Assembly: GCF_030295915.1 (NCBI RefSeq)
Contig: NZ_AP027361.1
Span: forward strand, 2,914,001-2,978,000
Direction of reading: 5' to 3'
DNA length: 64,000 nt
Origin: Thalassotalea sediminis
Lineage (GTDB): Bacteria; Pseudomonadota; Gammaproteobacteria; Enterobacterales; Alteromonadaceae
Under the pieces are notes generated by a model that was given only the letters and a program-made list of their open reading frames with translations, had not been told where the DNA came from and did not search any database. Shown piece after piece: positions 43,436-53,647 of the stretch (its first letter is position 1; every line of letters starts with the position of its first letter). Position numbers and translations under genes: made by a program.

Positions 43436-44449
43436 ATGCCTACAAATATCGCAATCAATGGTTTTGGTCGTATTGGTCGCAGCATTGCACGTGCTCTATA
43501 CGAAAATAACCATCGTAAAGATTTAAAACTTGTTGCTATTAACGAGTTAGCGGATCCTGAAGGTATTGCACACTTATTAAAATATGATAGTACCCACGGT
43601 CGTTTTTCATTTGCCGTAACGCGCAATAACAACCTTTTAAATATTGCTGGTGATGACATTAATTTGACGCATGAAGCGGATATTAACAACATCGATTGGC
43701 ATCAACAAAATGCAGATATCATTCTTGATTGTACAGGGGTTTATAACTCAAAAGCAGATGGCCTTGCTCATATCAATCAAGGTGCTGCAAAGGTACTCTA
43801 TTCACACCCTGGCGCTAAAGATCTTGATGCCACCATTATTTATGGCATTAATGATAAAGCGCTGACAAGTGACGATCGTGTTGTTAGCAATGGCTCATGC
43901 ACAACAAACTGCATTGTACCAGTGATAAAAGTTATTGATGATGCATTCGGTGTAGAAAGCGGTACGATTACAACCATTCATTCGTCAATGCATGATCAAC
44001 AAGTAATTGATGCTTATCACGCTGATTTACGTAGAACAAGAGCTGCAAGTCAATCAATTATCCCAGTAGATACCAAACTTGCCGCAGGTATTGAACGCAT
44101 ATTACCCAAGTTTTCAGGACGCTTTGAAGCTATTGCCGTACGCGTTCCTACAGTGAATGTTACAGCAATGGATTTAAGCGTAACAGTAAGCTGTGATGTA
44201 TCGATAGAAGATATTAACCAAGCCATAGTTAAAGCACAAAATAATGGGTTACAAGGTATTCTTGGATATACTGAAGAACCATTAGTTTCAATAGATTTTA
44301 ATCATGATCCACATTCTGCCATTGTTGATGGTAACCAAACGCGCGTTAGTCACAAGCGATTAGTTAAAATGCTAGTCTGGTGTGACAATGAATGGGGATT
44401 TGCAAATAGAATGCTAGATACTGCTAAAGTGATGGCAGGTCTAAAATAA
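43436..44449 (+). CDS. epd: D-erythrose-4-phosphate dehydrogenase Epd
   Basis: A GAPDH-family enzyme that oxidises erythrose 4-phosphate to 4-phosphoerythronate for pyridoxal phosphate synthesis. [17 protein letters not shown] is the NAD-binding start, SCTTNC holds the active cysteine (near residue 156), and [16 protein letters not shown] and the [13 protein letters not shown] segment fit Epd better than glycolytic Gap. Its place between tkt and pgk supports this. Length is 337 aa. Confidence 0.9.
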   Translation: MPTNIAINGFGRIGRSIARALYENNHRKDLKLVAINELADPEGIAHLLKYDSTHGRFSFAVTRNNNLLNIAGDDINLTHEADINNIDWHQQNADIILDCTGVYNSKADGLAHINQGAAKVLYSHPGAKDLDATIIYGINDKALTSDDRVVSNGSCTTNCIVPVIKVIDDAFGVESGTITTIHSSMHDQQVIDAYHADLRRTRAASQSIIPVDTKLAAGIERILPKFSGRFEAIAVRVPTVNVTAMDLSVTVSCDVSIEDINQAIVKAQNNGLQGILGYTEEPLVSIDFNHDPHSAIVDGNQTRVSHKRLVKMLVWCDNEWGFANRMLDTAKVMAGLK

Positions 44450-44472
44450 TTAACTCGTTACAGGAATAACTC

Positions 44473-45648
44473 ATGTCTGTTATTAAAATGACTGATTTGG
44501 ATCTCGCCGGTAAACGCGTCTTGATCCGTGAAGATTTGAATGTACCCATTGCTGATGGCAAAGTGACTTCAGATGCACGTTTAAAAGCCGCACTACCAAC
44601 AATAAAACACGCCCTAGCTGCAGGTGCAAAAGTAATGGTCATGTCTCACTTAGGTAGACCTACTGAAGGTGAATATGAAGAAAAATACTCAATGCAGCCC
44701 GTAGTGGCTTATTTAGAGAAAGCACTTTCGAACCCTGTACGTTTGGTCCAAGATTACCTAGATGGTGTTGAAGTCGCTGACGGTGAACTGGTTGTTTTTG
44801 AAAATGTACGCTTTAATAAAGGCGAGAAGAAAGATGACGAGCGTTTATCAAAGCAACTCGCGTCGCTTTGCGATATTTACGTAATGGATGCTTTTGGTAC
44901 GGCGCATCGCGCACAGGCGAGTACACATGGCGTAGCTAAATTCGCACCTGTTGCTTGTGCTGGTCCTTTACTAGTTGCTGAACTAGATGCACTATCAAAA
45001 GCATTAGATAACCCAGCTCGCCCACTTGTCGCCATTGTTGGTGGTTCAAAAGTATCAACAAAATTGACCGTATTAGACTCATTGTCGAATATTGCAGATA
45101 CACTAGTTGTTGGCGGTGGTATTTCAAATACATTTGTCGCCTCTGCGGGTAATGAAGTTGGTAATTCATTATATGAAAAAGATTTGATCCCAGAAGCACA
45201 ACGTTTATGTGAAAAAACTGATGTCGTTTTTGCTAATGATGTAACCGTAACACGCGATAGCTTTGACGAGTGGAAACATGATTCTGTCGCAACAGTTAAA
45301 GCATTAGCTGACGTTCAACCAGAAGATGACATCATAGACTACGGACCAGAAACAGCTGCTAAAGTTGCTGACATCATTAAACATGCCGGCACGGTATTAT
45401 GGAATGGTCCTGTTGGGGTATTTGAGTTTGATGCATTTGCTAAAGGAACAGAAGTGATATCGATGGCCATTGCGAACAGCGATGCATTCTCTGTTGCTGG
45501 TGGTGGTGATACACTTGCTGCAGTAGACAAATACGACATTGCCGATAAAGTTTCCTACATATCTACAGGTGGTGGCGCATTTTTAGAGTTTTTAGAGGGT
45601 AAGGTTTTACCCGCAGTCGCTATGTTAGAAACCCGCGCAAACGATTAA
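44473..45648 (+). CDS. pgk: Phosphoglycerate kinase
   Basis: A glycolytic kinase making ATP from 1,3-bisphosphoglycerate. [19 protein letters not shown] at the N-terminus, the substrate motif [22 protein letters not shown], and the C-terminal nucleotide site with DFGPET-like [12 protein letters not shown] and [17 protein letters not shown]. Length (391 aa) is full. It follows epd by 23 bp and ends at a good terminator. Confidence 0.98.
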   Translation: MSVIKMTDLDLAGKRVLIREDLNVPIADGKVTSDARLKAALPTIKHALAAGAKVMVMSHLGRPTEGEYEEKYSMQPVVAYLEKALSNPVRLVQDYLDGVEVADGELVVFENVRFNKGEKKDDERLSKQLASLCDIYVMDAFGTAHRAQASTHGVAKFAPVACAGPLLVAELDALSKALDNPARPLVAIVGGSKVSTKLTVLDSLSNIADTLVVGGGISNTFVASAGNEVGNSLYEKDLIPEAQRLCEKTDVVFANDVTVTRDSFDEWKHDSVATVKALADVQPEDDIIDYGPETAAKVADIIKHAGTVLWNGPVGVFEFDAFAKGTEVISMAIANSDAFSVAGGGDTLAAVDKYDIADKVSYISTGGGAFLEFLEGKVLPAVAMLETRAND

Positions 45649-45663
45649 TAACCATTGTAGATA

Positions 45664-45697
45664 ATAAAAAACCTTAGTTTTAGCTAAGGTTTTTTTA
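45664..45697 (+). terminator. Terminator after pgk
   Basis: An A/T-flanked stem (AAAAAACCTTAG / CTAAGGTTTTTT) ends in seven T, 16 bp after the pgk stop. Confidence 0.88.
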
Positions 45698-45969
45698 TGC
45701 CATTAAAAAATAAATTTGTTGTAACTTTCCAAAATAACTTACAAAAAACTGCACTACCATGTACTAAATGTCTACTTATTTTCGTAATTCTTTGCCATTT
45801 CACCAAATAACCTCCCATTCACGATAATAATCATGAATAAAAGAAAAAATACTATGATGCAAAGAGTGAAAACTTTCTGTTAGAATTACACAATGAAACA
45901 TTCTTGTTTCGATGTGAAAGAAATTTAACGCAATATCCTCAACTAAAAATTGTAACTTAGGAGTTTTTC
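45698..45969. other. fbaA upstream region
   Basis: About 270 bases without an ORF. A TAGAAT box near 45881 is a possible -10, but I see no good -35 at 17 bases. GGAG precedes the fbaA ATG. Confidence 0.4.
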
Positions 45970-47037
45970 ATGGCTTTAGTTTCCATGCGACAAATGTTAG
46001 ATCACGCCGCTGAATTCAATTACGGCATCCCTGCATTTAACGTAAATAACTTAGAGCAAGTACGCGCTATTATGTTGGCAGCAGATGAAACAGACAGCCC
46101 AGTAATTTTACAGGCATCTGCAGGTGCAAGAAAATATGCTGGCGCGCCATTTCTACGTCATTTAATTTTAGCTGCAATTGAAGAGTTTCCGCATATCCCA
46201 GTTGCAATGCATCAAGATCACGGCACGTCGCCAGCTATATGTCAACGCTCGATACAATTAGGCTTTTCATCAGTAATGATGGATGGCTCTTTAATGGAAG
46301 ATGGTAAAACACCTTCAAGTTATGAATATAATGTTGACGTAACGCGTAAAACGGTAGAAATGGCACACGCATGTGGTGTATCTGTTGAAGGCGAGCTTGG
46401 CTGTCTTGGTTCATTAGAAACAGGAGAGGCTGGTGAGGAAGACGGCGTTGGTGCAGCAGGAAAATTGTCACAAGAACAAATGCTAACTGATCCAGAAGAA
46501 GCTGCGGATTTCGTTAAAAAGACTCAAGTAGATGCACTTGCTATCGCTTGTGGAACATCGCACGGCGCATACAAGTTTACACGTCCGCCTACAGGCGATA
46601 TTTTGTCTATTGATCGCATTAAAGCAATACATCAGCGTATTCCAAATACTCACCTCGTTATGCACGGTTCTTCATCTGTTCCTCAAGATTGGTTAGCGAT
46701 TATTAATGAATATGGAGGGGCAATACCTGAAACTTATGGTGTACCTGTTGAACAAATTCAAGAGGGTATTAAGAATGGTGTTCGTAAGGTTAATATTGAT
46801 ACTGATTTACGATTAGCTTCTACTGGCGCAATTCGTCGTTTCATGGCACATAATCAAAGTGAATTTGATCCTCGTAAATATCTTTCAGAATCTACTAAAG
46901 CGATGTATGAGATCTGTAAAGCACGTTACGAAGCATTTAATACAGCAGGTCATGCATCGAAAATCAAGCCAATTTCGCTTGACGCAATGTTTGAACGCTA
47001 TTTAACAGGCGAGCTAGACGCCTTAGTTAAATCTTAA
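45970..47037 (+). CDS. fbaA: Class II fructose-bisphosphate aldolase
   Basis: A zinc-dependent aldolase that cleaves fructose 1,6-bisphosphate. [17 protein letters not shown], the zinc/catalytic HQDHGTSP (near 80), [36 protein letters not shown] (near 140), [13 protein letters not shown] and [14 protein letters not shown]. Length (355 aa) fits the CbbA-type class II-B subgroup rather than E. coli FbaA. It has its own leader region after the pgk terminator. Confidence 0.96.
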   Translation: MALVSMRQMLDHAAEFNYGIPAFNVNNLEQVRAIMLAADETDSPVILQASAGARKYAGAPFLRHLILAAIEEFPHIPVAMHQDHGTSPAICQRSIQLGFSSVMMDGSLMEDGKTPSSYEYNVDVTRKTVEMAHACGVSVEGELGCLGSLETGEAGEEDGVGAAGKLSQEQMLTDPEEAADFVKKTQVDALAIACGTSHGAYKFTRPPTGDILSIDRIKAIHQRIPNTHLVMHGSSSVPQDWLAIINEYGGAIPETYGVPVEQIQEGIKNGVRKVNIDTDLRLASTGAIRRFMAHNQSEFDPRKYLSESTKAMYEICKARYEAFNTAGHASKIKPISLDAMFERYLTGELDALVKS

Positions 47038-47100
47038 TTGCTTTACTAAAACTGAGATTGAAAATAACGAAACGCTAGCATAAACGTTTCATGAAAAAAT

Positions 47101-47134
47101 CGCCAAACTAACGCACCCTTTTTATCGTTTGGCG
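47101..47134. repeat. Inverted repeat between fbaA and mscS
   Basis: CGCCAAAC and GTTTGGCG enclose an 18-base loop. It may end fbaA transcription but lacks a T-run directly after the stem. Confidence 0.4.
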
Positions 47135-47251
47135 TTATCTACAGGGAAGTAGATATCCCCTGCGCCCTATTAAAAATAACAATGGGCTTACGTTGTTAAA
47201 TTTATTATAATTTCTCCCAACAAAAATTCTATGACATCTAGGGAGAATCTC

Positions 47252-48082
47252 GTGGAAAATATAATAAGTTGGTTTACGGATAATCAAGAACTACTTTATG
47301 GCTATGCCATCAATCTTGTCATCGCGTTACTCATTTTTATTGTTGGTAGAATTGTTGCTCGTTTAGTAACAGCCGCATTAAAGAAAGTATTAGTTCATAA
47401 ACAAGTTGATGATACTGTTAGTAGCTTTATTTGTAGTCTTGCGTACGGTCTACTCGTGTTAGTTGCATTTATCGCAGCTATTTCACATTTAGGGTTTAAT
47501 ACTACCTCTTTAGTTGCCATTGTTGGTGCTGCAGGTCTTGCTATCGGTTTAGCATTACAAGGTTCATTATCTAACTTTGCTTCTGGTATCTTACTCATTA
47601 CCTTCAAACCATTTAAAGCGGGTGATTTTGTACAAATTGCAGGTACAGCGGGTATTGTTGAAGAAGTACATGTGTTCTCAACTAAATTAAAAACACCCGA
47701 TAATAAAGCCGTCATTGTACCTAACGGCGCAATTACAAGTGGCACAATTACCAATTTCTCAACGAAAGATACACGAAGAATCGACCTTGTTATTGGTGTA
47801 AGTTACAATGCGGACTTAGCCAAAACTAAAGCACTATTAACACGTGTTGTGAGTGCTCATGAACTTGTACTAAAAGATAAGGATATTACCGTAGGTGTAA
47901 ACGAATTGGCCGATAGCGCTGTTAATTTTGTCGTACGCCCATGGGTTAAAACAAGCGATTACTGGCCTGTTTATTTTGACTTAATGCAATCAATTAAAGT
48001 TGAATTGGACAACGAAGGAATCGAAATTCCATTCCCACAATTATCTGTTCACGTAAACCAAGAGAATACAAATGAATCGTAA
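47252..48082 (+). CDS. mscS: Small-conductance mechanosensitive channel MscS
   Basis: An inner-membrane tension-gated channel for osmotic downshock. Three membrane helices (about 20-45, 60-85, 90-120) come first, with the pore-lining glycine/alanine-rich IVGAAGLAIGLALQGSLSNFASGILL typical of MscS. The cytoplasmic beta/alpha-beta part follows (FKAGDFVQIAGTAGIVEEVHVF; VPNGAITSGTITNFS). The frame begins with ATG at 47231, but GTG at 47252 has GGGAG at seven bases and gives 276 aa. It overlaps the DUF481 gene by 11 bp. Confidence 0.93.
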   Translation: MENIISWFTDNQELLYGYAINLVIALLIFIVGRIVARLVTAALKKVLVHKQVDDTVSSFICSLAYGLLVLVAFIAAISHLGFNTTSLVAIVGAAGLAIGLALQGSLSNFASGILLITFKPFKAGDFVQIAGTAGIVEEVHVFSTKLKTPDNKAVIVPNGAITSGTITNFSTKDTRRIDLVIGVSYNADLAKTKALLTRVVSAHELVLKDKDITVGVNELADSAVNFVVRPWVKTSDYWPVYFDLMQSIKVELDNEGIEIPFPQLSVHVNQENTNES

Positions 48083-48854
48083 ATTAGCTATTGCTGCACT
48101 ATGCTGTACACCATTTTTATTAAATGCAGAAGAGCAAAAAGAAACATCACCATTTAAAGCATCAGCAGAATTTGGTGCGTTATTTAAAACAGGTGACACT
48201 AAGAGTGGAGATTTAAAAGCTGGCTTAGACTTTGACTATGAAAAAGCTCAATGGCGCAGCTCTCTAAATTTCGACGTATTGGTGCGTAAAACAGAATCAG
48301 AAGTAACAAATGACGACGGCACTACGTCTGATAAGTTTGAAACCACTGACCAAAAGTGGACCATTGTTTCTCAAACCAATTACACCATTGAACCCAATGG
48401 AAAAAACTATATTTACGGTAATGCTTCATATGAAGATAATCGCTTTAGCAGTTTTGATAACCAAAGTTCAATTTCAACAGGATGGGGTCGTCGTTGGTTT
48501 GAAACAGAAAAAGCCTCGTTAGATGCTGATATTGGTCCAGGTTATAAACGTGATGTTTTAAAAGAGCCAAATGAGCACGGTGAAACAACGGATGATGCGT
48601 TTATTGTTCAAGCGCAAGCTCTATATAAAAGAAAAATAAATGAACATGTACAGTTTAAGCAATTATTAGTTGCTAAGTATGCACCTAAAAATGGCGCTAA
48701 TAGTACCTATAAAGCTGAGTCATCAATCACCACTAAGTTAATAGAAACCTTACAGTTGAAATTTAGCTTTATTGTTGATCACAATACTGATGTTGATGCA
48801 GATAAAGAAAACACAAACACGCAAACTGCAATGACGCTTGTTTATAGTTTTTAA
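48072..48854 (+). CDS. DUF481 outer-membrane beta-barrel protein
   Basis: A signal peptide (LAIAALCCTPFLLNA) is followed by a repeated alternating-residue pattern of outer-membrane barrels (FKASAEFGALFKTGDTKSGDLKAGLDFDYEKAQWRSSLNF), ending in the aromatic LVYSF insertion signal. Similar to the salt-induced YdiY/DUF481 group. Length is 260 aa. It is coupled to mscS by an 11-bp overlap, which hints at an osmotic context. Exact role unknown. Confidence 0.82.
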   Translation: MNRKLAIAALCCTPFLLNAEEQKETSPFKASAEFGALFKTGDTKSGDLKAGLDFDYEKAQWRSSLNFDVLVRKTESEVTNDDGTTSDKFETTDQKWTIVSQTNYTIEPNGKNYIYGNASYEDNRFSSFDNQSSISTGWGRRWFETEKASLDADIGPGYKRDVLKEPNEHGETTDDAFIVQAQALYKRKINEHVQFKQLLVAKYAPKNGANSTYKAESSITTKLIETLQLKFSFIVDHNTDVDADKENTNTQTAMTLVYSF

Positions 48855-48872
48855 ACCTCAGTTAATTCAATT

Positions 48873-48905
48873 AAAAGCCTCGCTTGTTTAGTGAGGCTTT
48901 TTTAT
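48873..48905 (+). terminator. Terminator after the DUF481 gene
   Basis: An 11-bp stem (AAAAGCCTCGC / GTGAGGCTTTT, one G-U-type change) with seven-base loop and a T-run. Confidence 0.88.
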
Positions 48906-49333
48906 TGTTCGTTCATAAATCACTCACATTAGTAGGTGGATATTATTAAAAAATAGTATAGGGAAAGACACTTTTAATCAGGCAAATATGGTCGCATCGT
49001 TTATTAAAGGTGATATGTCTCTTGGTCATTTAGCAATAGGTATGATGTATGCCGTTCCCATTGAAGCGATAACAGCAAATATTTTTTTAAGACGGTAATG
49101 GTAATACTTGTCAGCCATCCTTGGTTAACACTGGCGCGCGATAGGACGCGCATTTGTCATAGAGGCATGACAATCTAAAAATATGGCCGTTAGAGTTCGC
49201 TGAACTGGGTGATAAGGTGTTGTCAAAGATAAACAATACATGAAAGCATTTTAGGGTGAAAACTCAGTAATCGCTAAAAGAAATAAGCGCCCTTTCAGGG
49301 GGCAGTGTCAACGCCACCTGCTAAGCACAAGGT
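48906..49333. other. Unexplained spacer with possible gene remnant
   Basis: About 430 bases without a recognised gene. A 36-codon frame at 48988-49098 (ends ...VPIEAITANIFLRR) reads like a piece of a membrane protein with no ribosome site. Short palindromes follow (GCGCGC/GCGCGT area near 49131-49150; TTGTCAT/ATGACAA near 49155-49173). It may be a decayed gene. Confidence 0.35.
49287..49303 (-). terminator. Possible terminator of the moeA-hydrolase unit
   Basis: GCCCCCTGAAAGGGCGC on the minus strand folds into a short stem, followed by the T-rich TTATTTCTTTT, 30 bp after the hydrolase stop. Confidence 0.4.
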
Positions 49334-50038
49334 TTATTTATTTAGTAGGCAAAGGTCATTTAGCCACTGACTAAAAAGCAATGACTGCTCTAAAGGCAAC
49401 ATATGTCCCGTTTGCTGAAAAAGCGTTAATTCCATGTGCTCATCTTGCGCGTTTATCTTTTGTAAATGAGCTATATCCACTAAGGTATCTTCGACCCCAA
49501 CACAAAAATATTTTTTCATGGTCAATGCAGACAATTGTTCAAATAAGTCAACACGTTGCGTTGTTGCTAATAATTGTTGCATAAGCACCTCACCACCTAA
49601 GTCAGCATCCATTGTTCGAATAAGTGACACGATTTCATTATTTTGATGAGCTGACGGCGATAATAAATTTAAGATTCGTTTAGTAGGGATACCTCGATAA
49701 CCATGTTCCCTAATCCAGTTAACGGTGCGAGTTCTTTCTTTAACTTCACTGTCAGGTAACGCGCATGGCATGTTAGCAATGACATACAACGTTTTTACGC
49801 GTTCGGGGAAACGCACAGAAAAGGCACAAGCTAAGTAGCCCCCTAAAGAAAAGCCAAGCAAGTTTACCGGCCCATCTGGTAGCTGTTTGGCAATATCTAA
49901 CACAATGTCATCAATAGTCTCTGCGCTAGAAATCGTTAAATATTCAGGGTGAAATGCTTGATTGCTTGACGATAACATTGGTTGCCACATACGTTCGTCA
50001 CACATAGTACCAGGCAATAAATATAAGGTTTCCATCAT
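49334..50038 (-). CDS. Alpha/beta hydrolase coupled to moeA
   Basis: A small hydrolase with oxyanion start LYLLPGTMCDERMW, nucleophile elbow GFSLGGYLA (Ser near residue 66) and catalytic His in QQTGHMLPLE near 217. The acid residue is probably in the VGVEDTLVD segment. Similar to BioH/MenH-type esterases, but the specificity is not clear. Its ATG overlaps the moeA stop by one base (TAATG), so the two are cotranscribed. No link to molybdenum cofactor is established from sequence. Confidence 0.8.
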   Translation of the reverse strand: MMETLYLLPGTMCDERMWQPMLSSSNQAFHPEYLTISSAETIDDIVLDIAKQLPDGPVNLLGFSLGGYLACAFSVRFPERVKTLYVIANMPCALPDSEVKERTRTVNWIREHGYRGIPTKRILNLLSPSAHQNNEIVSLIRTMDADLGGEVLMQQLLATTQRVDLFEQLSALTMKKYFCVGVEDTLVDIAHLQKINAQDEHMELTLFQQTGHMLPLEQSLLFSQWLNDLCLLNK

Positions 50039-51270
50039 TACTGTAAATATTGATCAAAAGGTAAAATAGTTACGAACTTATCTGCTTCGATATGCCCTTC
50101 CTCTTGCGGCAGAACAATATAACAGTTTGCCATTGCCATACTTGTCAATACGCCTGAACCTTGGTTACCTGTTGAACTTACTACAAGCTGACCTGTTTCA
50201 TCCGTTTGCATAATACCACGTTGAAAATCCATCCGCCCAGGCACTTTTCTCAGGGAAGACATTGTTTTCGCGGTTAAATAAATGGGCTTAGGTAGCACTA
50301 AATTTTGTAGTGCAGCTATTGCAGGCATGACAAGTTGATGGGCTGTTACTAAAGCGGAAACAGGGTTACCGGGTAGCCCAAAAAAGTAACTATTTGGTAG
50401 TTTACCAAAAGCAAAGGGTTTTCCAGGTTTAATCGCAACTTTCCAAAAGTTAATTTGCCCTAATGATTCCAATATTTGTTTGGTGTAATCTGCTTCACCA
50501 ACGGATACACCACCGGTGGTTATTACCACATCAGCACTTTGGTCTGCATCGATAAAAGCCTGGCTAATTTTTTCTTTATCATCAGCAATAATGCCCATTG
50601 AGATAACCTCAACACCAAATTTTTCTAGCATAGCACGCAAGTAATAGCTGTTACTTTCATAAATATCACCTGTACTAAGTGTTTCTCCCGGGTGTTTTAA
50701 TTCATCACCAGTAGAAAACAAAGCAACTTTCACCGGTTTATAAACCTTAACGGTATCAATACCTAATGATGCTAATACCCCTATATCTATTGTCGACAGT
50801 CGCCGGCCAATCGTAAAGACACAATCGCCTTGCGTAACGTCTTCACCTGCATGTCTAACATTCTTATTGGGCTTAACGCTTGTTTGTAATAGTACTTTCT
50901 CGTCCGTTAACAGACACTGCTCCTGCATTACCACCGTGTCACATCCATCTGGTATCACAGCGCCAGTCATAATACGTACACACTCACCTGCCTTACATGT
51001 ACCTTGAAATGGCGCTCCGGCCATTGATTTACCAACGACATTTAATGGTACATCTGATGTATGACTCGCCGCAAAAGCATAACCATCCATTGCAGAGTTA
51101 TCCGTTGGTGGCACGTTAACAGGGCTACATATGTTTTCCGCAACAACGCGGTTAATACTATTATTTAATGACACTAGCTCTGTGGAAGTTAGTGGTATTA
51201 TCTCAACTAACATGCGCTTTAAAGCCTGCTCAAATGGCACTAAACCCGTGCTAAAGCATGAATCAGTCAT
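50038..51270 (-). CDS. moeA: Molybdopterin molybdenumtransferase MoeA
   Basis: MoeA inserts molybdate into adenylated molybdopterin. Conserved PPTDNSAMDGYAF (near 55), RIMTGAVIPDGCDTVVMQEQ, ALFSTGDELKHPGETLSTGDIYESNSY, the nucleotide-like VITTGGVSVGEADYTK and IKPGKPFAFGKLPNSYFFGLPGNPVSA. Length (410 aa) is normal. It diverges from moaA, and both belong to one pathway. Confidence 0.97.
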   Translation of the reverse strand: MTDSCFSTGLVPFEQALKRMLVEIIPLTSTELVSLNNSINRVVAENICSPVNVPPTDNSAMDGYAFAASHTSDVPLNVVGKSMAGAPFQGTCKAGECVRIMTGAVIPDGCDTVVMQEQCLLTDEKVLLQTSVKPNKNVRHAGEDVTQGDCVFTIGRRLSTIDIGVLASLGIDTVKVYKPVKVALFSTGDELKHPGETLSTGDIYESNSYYLRAMLEKFGVEVISMGIIADDKEKISQAFIDADQSADVVITTGGVSVGEADYTKQILESLGQINFWKVAIKPGKPFAFGKLPNSYFFGLPGNPVSALVTAHQLVMPAIAALQNLVLPKPIYLTAKTMSSLRKVPGRMDFQRGIMQTDETGQLVVSSTGNQGSGVLTSMAMANCYIVLPQEEGHIEADKFVTILPFDQYLQ

Positions 51271-51423
51271 AACTTCTTCCCTTTTATTTTTTGAGGCATT
51301 ATCAAGTAATTAAAGAAAAGAAGCCATGCTTTATCTTGTCAACTTTTGATACAACTCAAATTTGTACTTTAAAATAATAGTATTATCATCAAAGCACATA
51401 ATGTATTACTATTAAACGTATCT

Positions 51424-51537
51424 TCGCCGAGCTACTGTCGCTAAATTTATTGTAAACATGTGACTTTAGCCGTGATTATTAAATAATCGCCAGGGTTAAT
51501 AGGGAAACTTATTGGCCTCCCGACATTTGGAAAGGTG
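51424..51537 (+). promoter_or_regulatory. Molybdenum cofactor (Moco) riboswitch before moaA
   Basis: The moaA leader carries the pattern of the MOCO RNA motif: CGCCGAGCTACTGTCG at the 5' side, a central CCAGGGTTAATAGGGAAACT, then GGCCTCCCGACATTTGGAAAGGTGG. The last part also contains the moaA ribosome site, so ligand binding could block translation of moaA. Recalled consensus, not a computed covariance match. Confidence 0.85.
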
Positions 51538-51539
51538 GA

Positions 51540-52511
51540 ATGTTAACAGACAATTTTGGCCGTAGGTTTTATTACCTGAGGCTTTCTATTACCGATGTAT
51601 GCAACTTTCGTTGCGATTACTGTTTACCTGAGGGATACCAGTGTGATCATGATCGTGACTTTCTGTCGTTTAAAGAAATTCAACGAATTGCACGAGCATT
51701 TGCTTCTCTTGGTACGGAAAAAATTCGCATTACCGGTGGCGAACCTTCTCTTCGTAAAGATTTGCCTGAAATACTGGCAGCATGTAAGACAACACCCGGC
51801 ATAAAGAAGCTAGCGATCACCACTAACGGTTACAAGCTATCAAGCCAAATTCATGATTGGAAAGATGCCGGTTTGGACGCATTGAATGTTAGTATCGACA
51901 GTTTAGATCCGAGGCAATTTCATGCCATTACAGGGCATAACAAACTACAAGAAATCTTATCTGGCGTTGACCAAGCCGTAACACTAGGCTTATCCCAAGT
52001 AAAAATTAATACCGTTTTAATGCGCGAATATAATGGCTCCGACATCGACACATTTTTAAATTTCGTTAAAGAAACACCTGTAACGTTACGCTTTATCGAG
52101 CTTATGCAAACCGGTGATAATCAGGTATTTTTTAACAAGCAACATGTTCAAGGTTCACGTATCAAACAACAGCTAGTACTCGATGGCTGGTTGCCTGTGA
52201 TCAAAGAAAAATCCTCAGGGCCAGCTCAAGAATTTTACCACCCTAATTATAAAGGAAAAATTGGCTTGATCATGCCCTACAGTAAAGATTTTTGTGCTTC
52301 TTGTAACAGACTACGTATAAGTGCACTCGGTAAACTACATTTATGTTTGTTCGCAGATCAAGGATTATCTCTACGGGAACATATACAAAATAATGATCCT
52401 GCCCCGCTAATTGCCGCAATATCAAGTTTATTAAACGATAAAAAAGCAAGCCATTTTCTACATAAAAAGTTAACGGGCGCCACTAAAAACCTCTCAATGC
52501 TCGGAGGCTAA
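51540..52511 (+). CDS. moaA: GTP 3',8-cyclase MoaA
   Basis: MoaA and MoaC make cyclic pyranopterin monophosphate, the first Moco step. The radical SAM cluster is CNFRCDYC (near residue 24), with ITGGEPSLRKDLPEI next. A second 4Fe-4S site is near the C-terminus (DFCASCNRLRISALGKLHLCLF) and the chain ends in the essential GG. Length is 323 aa. It follows the Moco riboswitch. Confidence 0.97.
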   Translation: MLTDNFGRRFYYLRLSITDVCNFRCDYCLPEGYQCDHDRDFLSFKEIQRIARAFASLGTEKIRITGGEPSLRKDLPEILAACKTTPGIKKLAITTNGYKLSSQIHDWKDAGLDALNVSIDSLDPRQFHAITGHNKLQEILSGVDQAVTLGLSQVKINTVLMREYNGSDIDTFLNFVKETPVTLRFIELMQTGDNQVFFNKQHVQGSRIKQQLVLDGWLPVIKEKSSGPAQEFYHPNYKGKIGLIMPYSKDFCASCNRLRISALGKLHLCLFADQGLSLREHIQNNDPAPLIAAISSLLNDKKASHFLHKKLTGATKNLSMLGG

Positions 52512-52512
52512 A

Positions 52513-53106
52513 GTGAATAAACAGCCAGTAAATTGTTTAGGCGTTGTTTTAGCAGGAGGAAAGTCTTCTCGAATGGGGCAAGACAAAGCGTTGCTTACTG
52601 TCCAAGGTGAAAGCTTACTCTTACGAGCATCATCGCTTTTGAAAAATGTCGGGGTTGACGACATCATGATAAGTGGTAAAACACATGGTGAAGAAGATAT
52701 AGCACCTAATACCGGCCCACTCGGCGGGATTTATACCGCCATTGCTAACCATCACCCCAAGGCATTATTGATATTACCCGTCGATCTCCCCTTGATTGAC
52801 GTACAAACCATACGCCAGCTCAAGACCATTGGCGAATTGACCAATCGAGCCTGTTATTATCAGCACCATTATCTCCCGTTATATTTACCCAATTCGGCCT
52901 TTTGTCATACGTTTTTTGCTACAAACTATAACGTTCATCACCCCAATGGAAAACATGCAGGTTACTCGGTAAGAGCACTTTTACAACAATTACCTCATAA
53001 AGCACTGCCACTGCAGAAAAAGCAGGCATTATTTAACGCTAATACACCGCAAGATTGGCAACAAGTTAATGCTAAACTTGCCGAAAATAGGATTTCACAT
53101 GGCTAG
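52513..53106 (+). CDS. mobA: Molybdenum cofactor guanylyltransferase MobA
   Basis: MobA attaches GMP to Moco to form the guanine dinucleotide form. VLAGGKSSRMGQDKALL is the nucleotide-binding start, and LPVDLPLIDVQTI the metal site. Length (197 aa) is normal. It starts with GTG one base after moaA. No mobB is seen in the window. Confidence 0.95.
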   Translation: MNKQPVNCLGVVLAGGKSSRMGQDKALLTVQGESLLLRASSLLKNVGVDDIMISGKTHGEEDIAPNTGPLGGIYTAIANHHPKALLILPVDLPLIDVQTIRQLKTIGELTNRACYYQHHYLPLYLPNSAFCHTFFATNYNVHHPNGKHAGYSVRALLQQLPHKALPLQKKQALFNANTPQDWQQVNAKLAENRISHG

Positions 53107-53647
53107 TAACAAACATAATAGCAATACTTTTATCCCTTTAAATATCGCAATTTTAACGGTATCGGATACCAGAGATGAATTAACGGATACCTCTGGCACT
53201 GCACTTGTAGAGCGCGCCCAAAACGCGGGACACAAGGTTATAGACAAAATGATTGTAAAAGACGACGTTTACCAACTAAGAGCCGTGGTATCAAAATGGA
53301 TTGCTGATGAAAAAATTAATGCGATTATTACTACCGGAGGCACGGGGTTTACCGACAGGGATAACACACCAGAAGCATTACAGCCTTTATTTGATAAAAA
53401 TATTGAAGGCTTTGGCGAAGTTTTTCGCACGATTTCCTTATCCGAAATAGGCACTTCAACCGTACAGTCACGTGCATTAGGAGGTATGGCAAATCATACC
53501 GTTATTCTATGTGTGCCAGGCTCAACCAATGCCTGTAAAACAGCTTGGGATAAGCTCATTGCAGAGCAACTCGATGCAAGTCACAAACCGTGTAACTTTG
53601 TACCTCATTTAAACCTATCAACACAAACTTGTGGAACGAGAGCATAA
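53099..53647 (+). CDS. moaB: Molybdopterin adenylyltransferase MoaB/MogA-type
   Basis: The protein has the MPT-binding fold: [38 protein letters not shown] and [16 protein letters not shown]. Overlap with mobA is 8 bp. I chose ATG at 53099 (182 aa, AGGA seven bases upstream) over an upstream frame opening at 53069. MoaB-type proteins can replace MogA; no separate mog gene is seen here. Confidence 0.93.
   Translation: MASNKHNSNTFIPLNIAILTVSDTRDELTDTSGTALVERAQNAGHKVIDKMIVKDDVYQLRAVVSKWIADEKINAIITTGGTGFTDRDNTPEALQPLFDKNIEGFGEVFRTISLSEIGTSTVQSRALGGMANHTVILCVPGSTNACKTAWDKLIAEQLDASHKPCNFVPHLNLSTQTCGTRA

Noticed and set aside
48988..49098. 36-codon ORF as a real small gene
   Set aside because: No ribosome site and no recognisable start context; treated as a possible remnant only.
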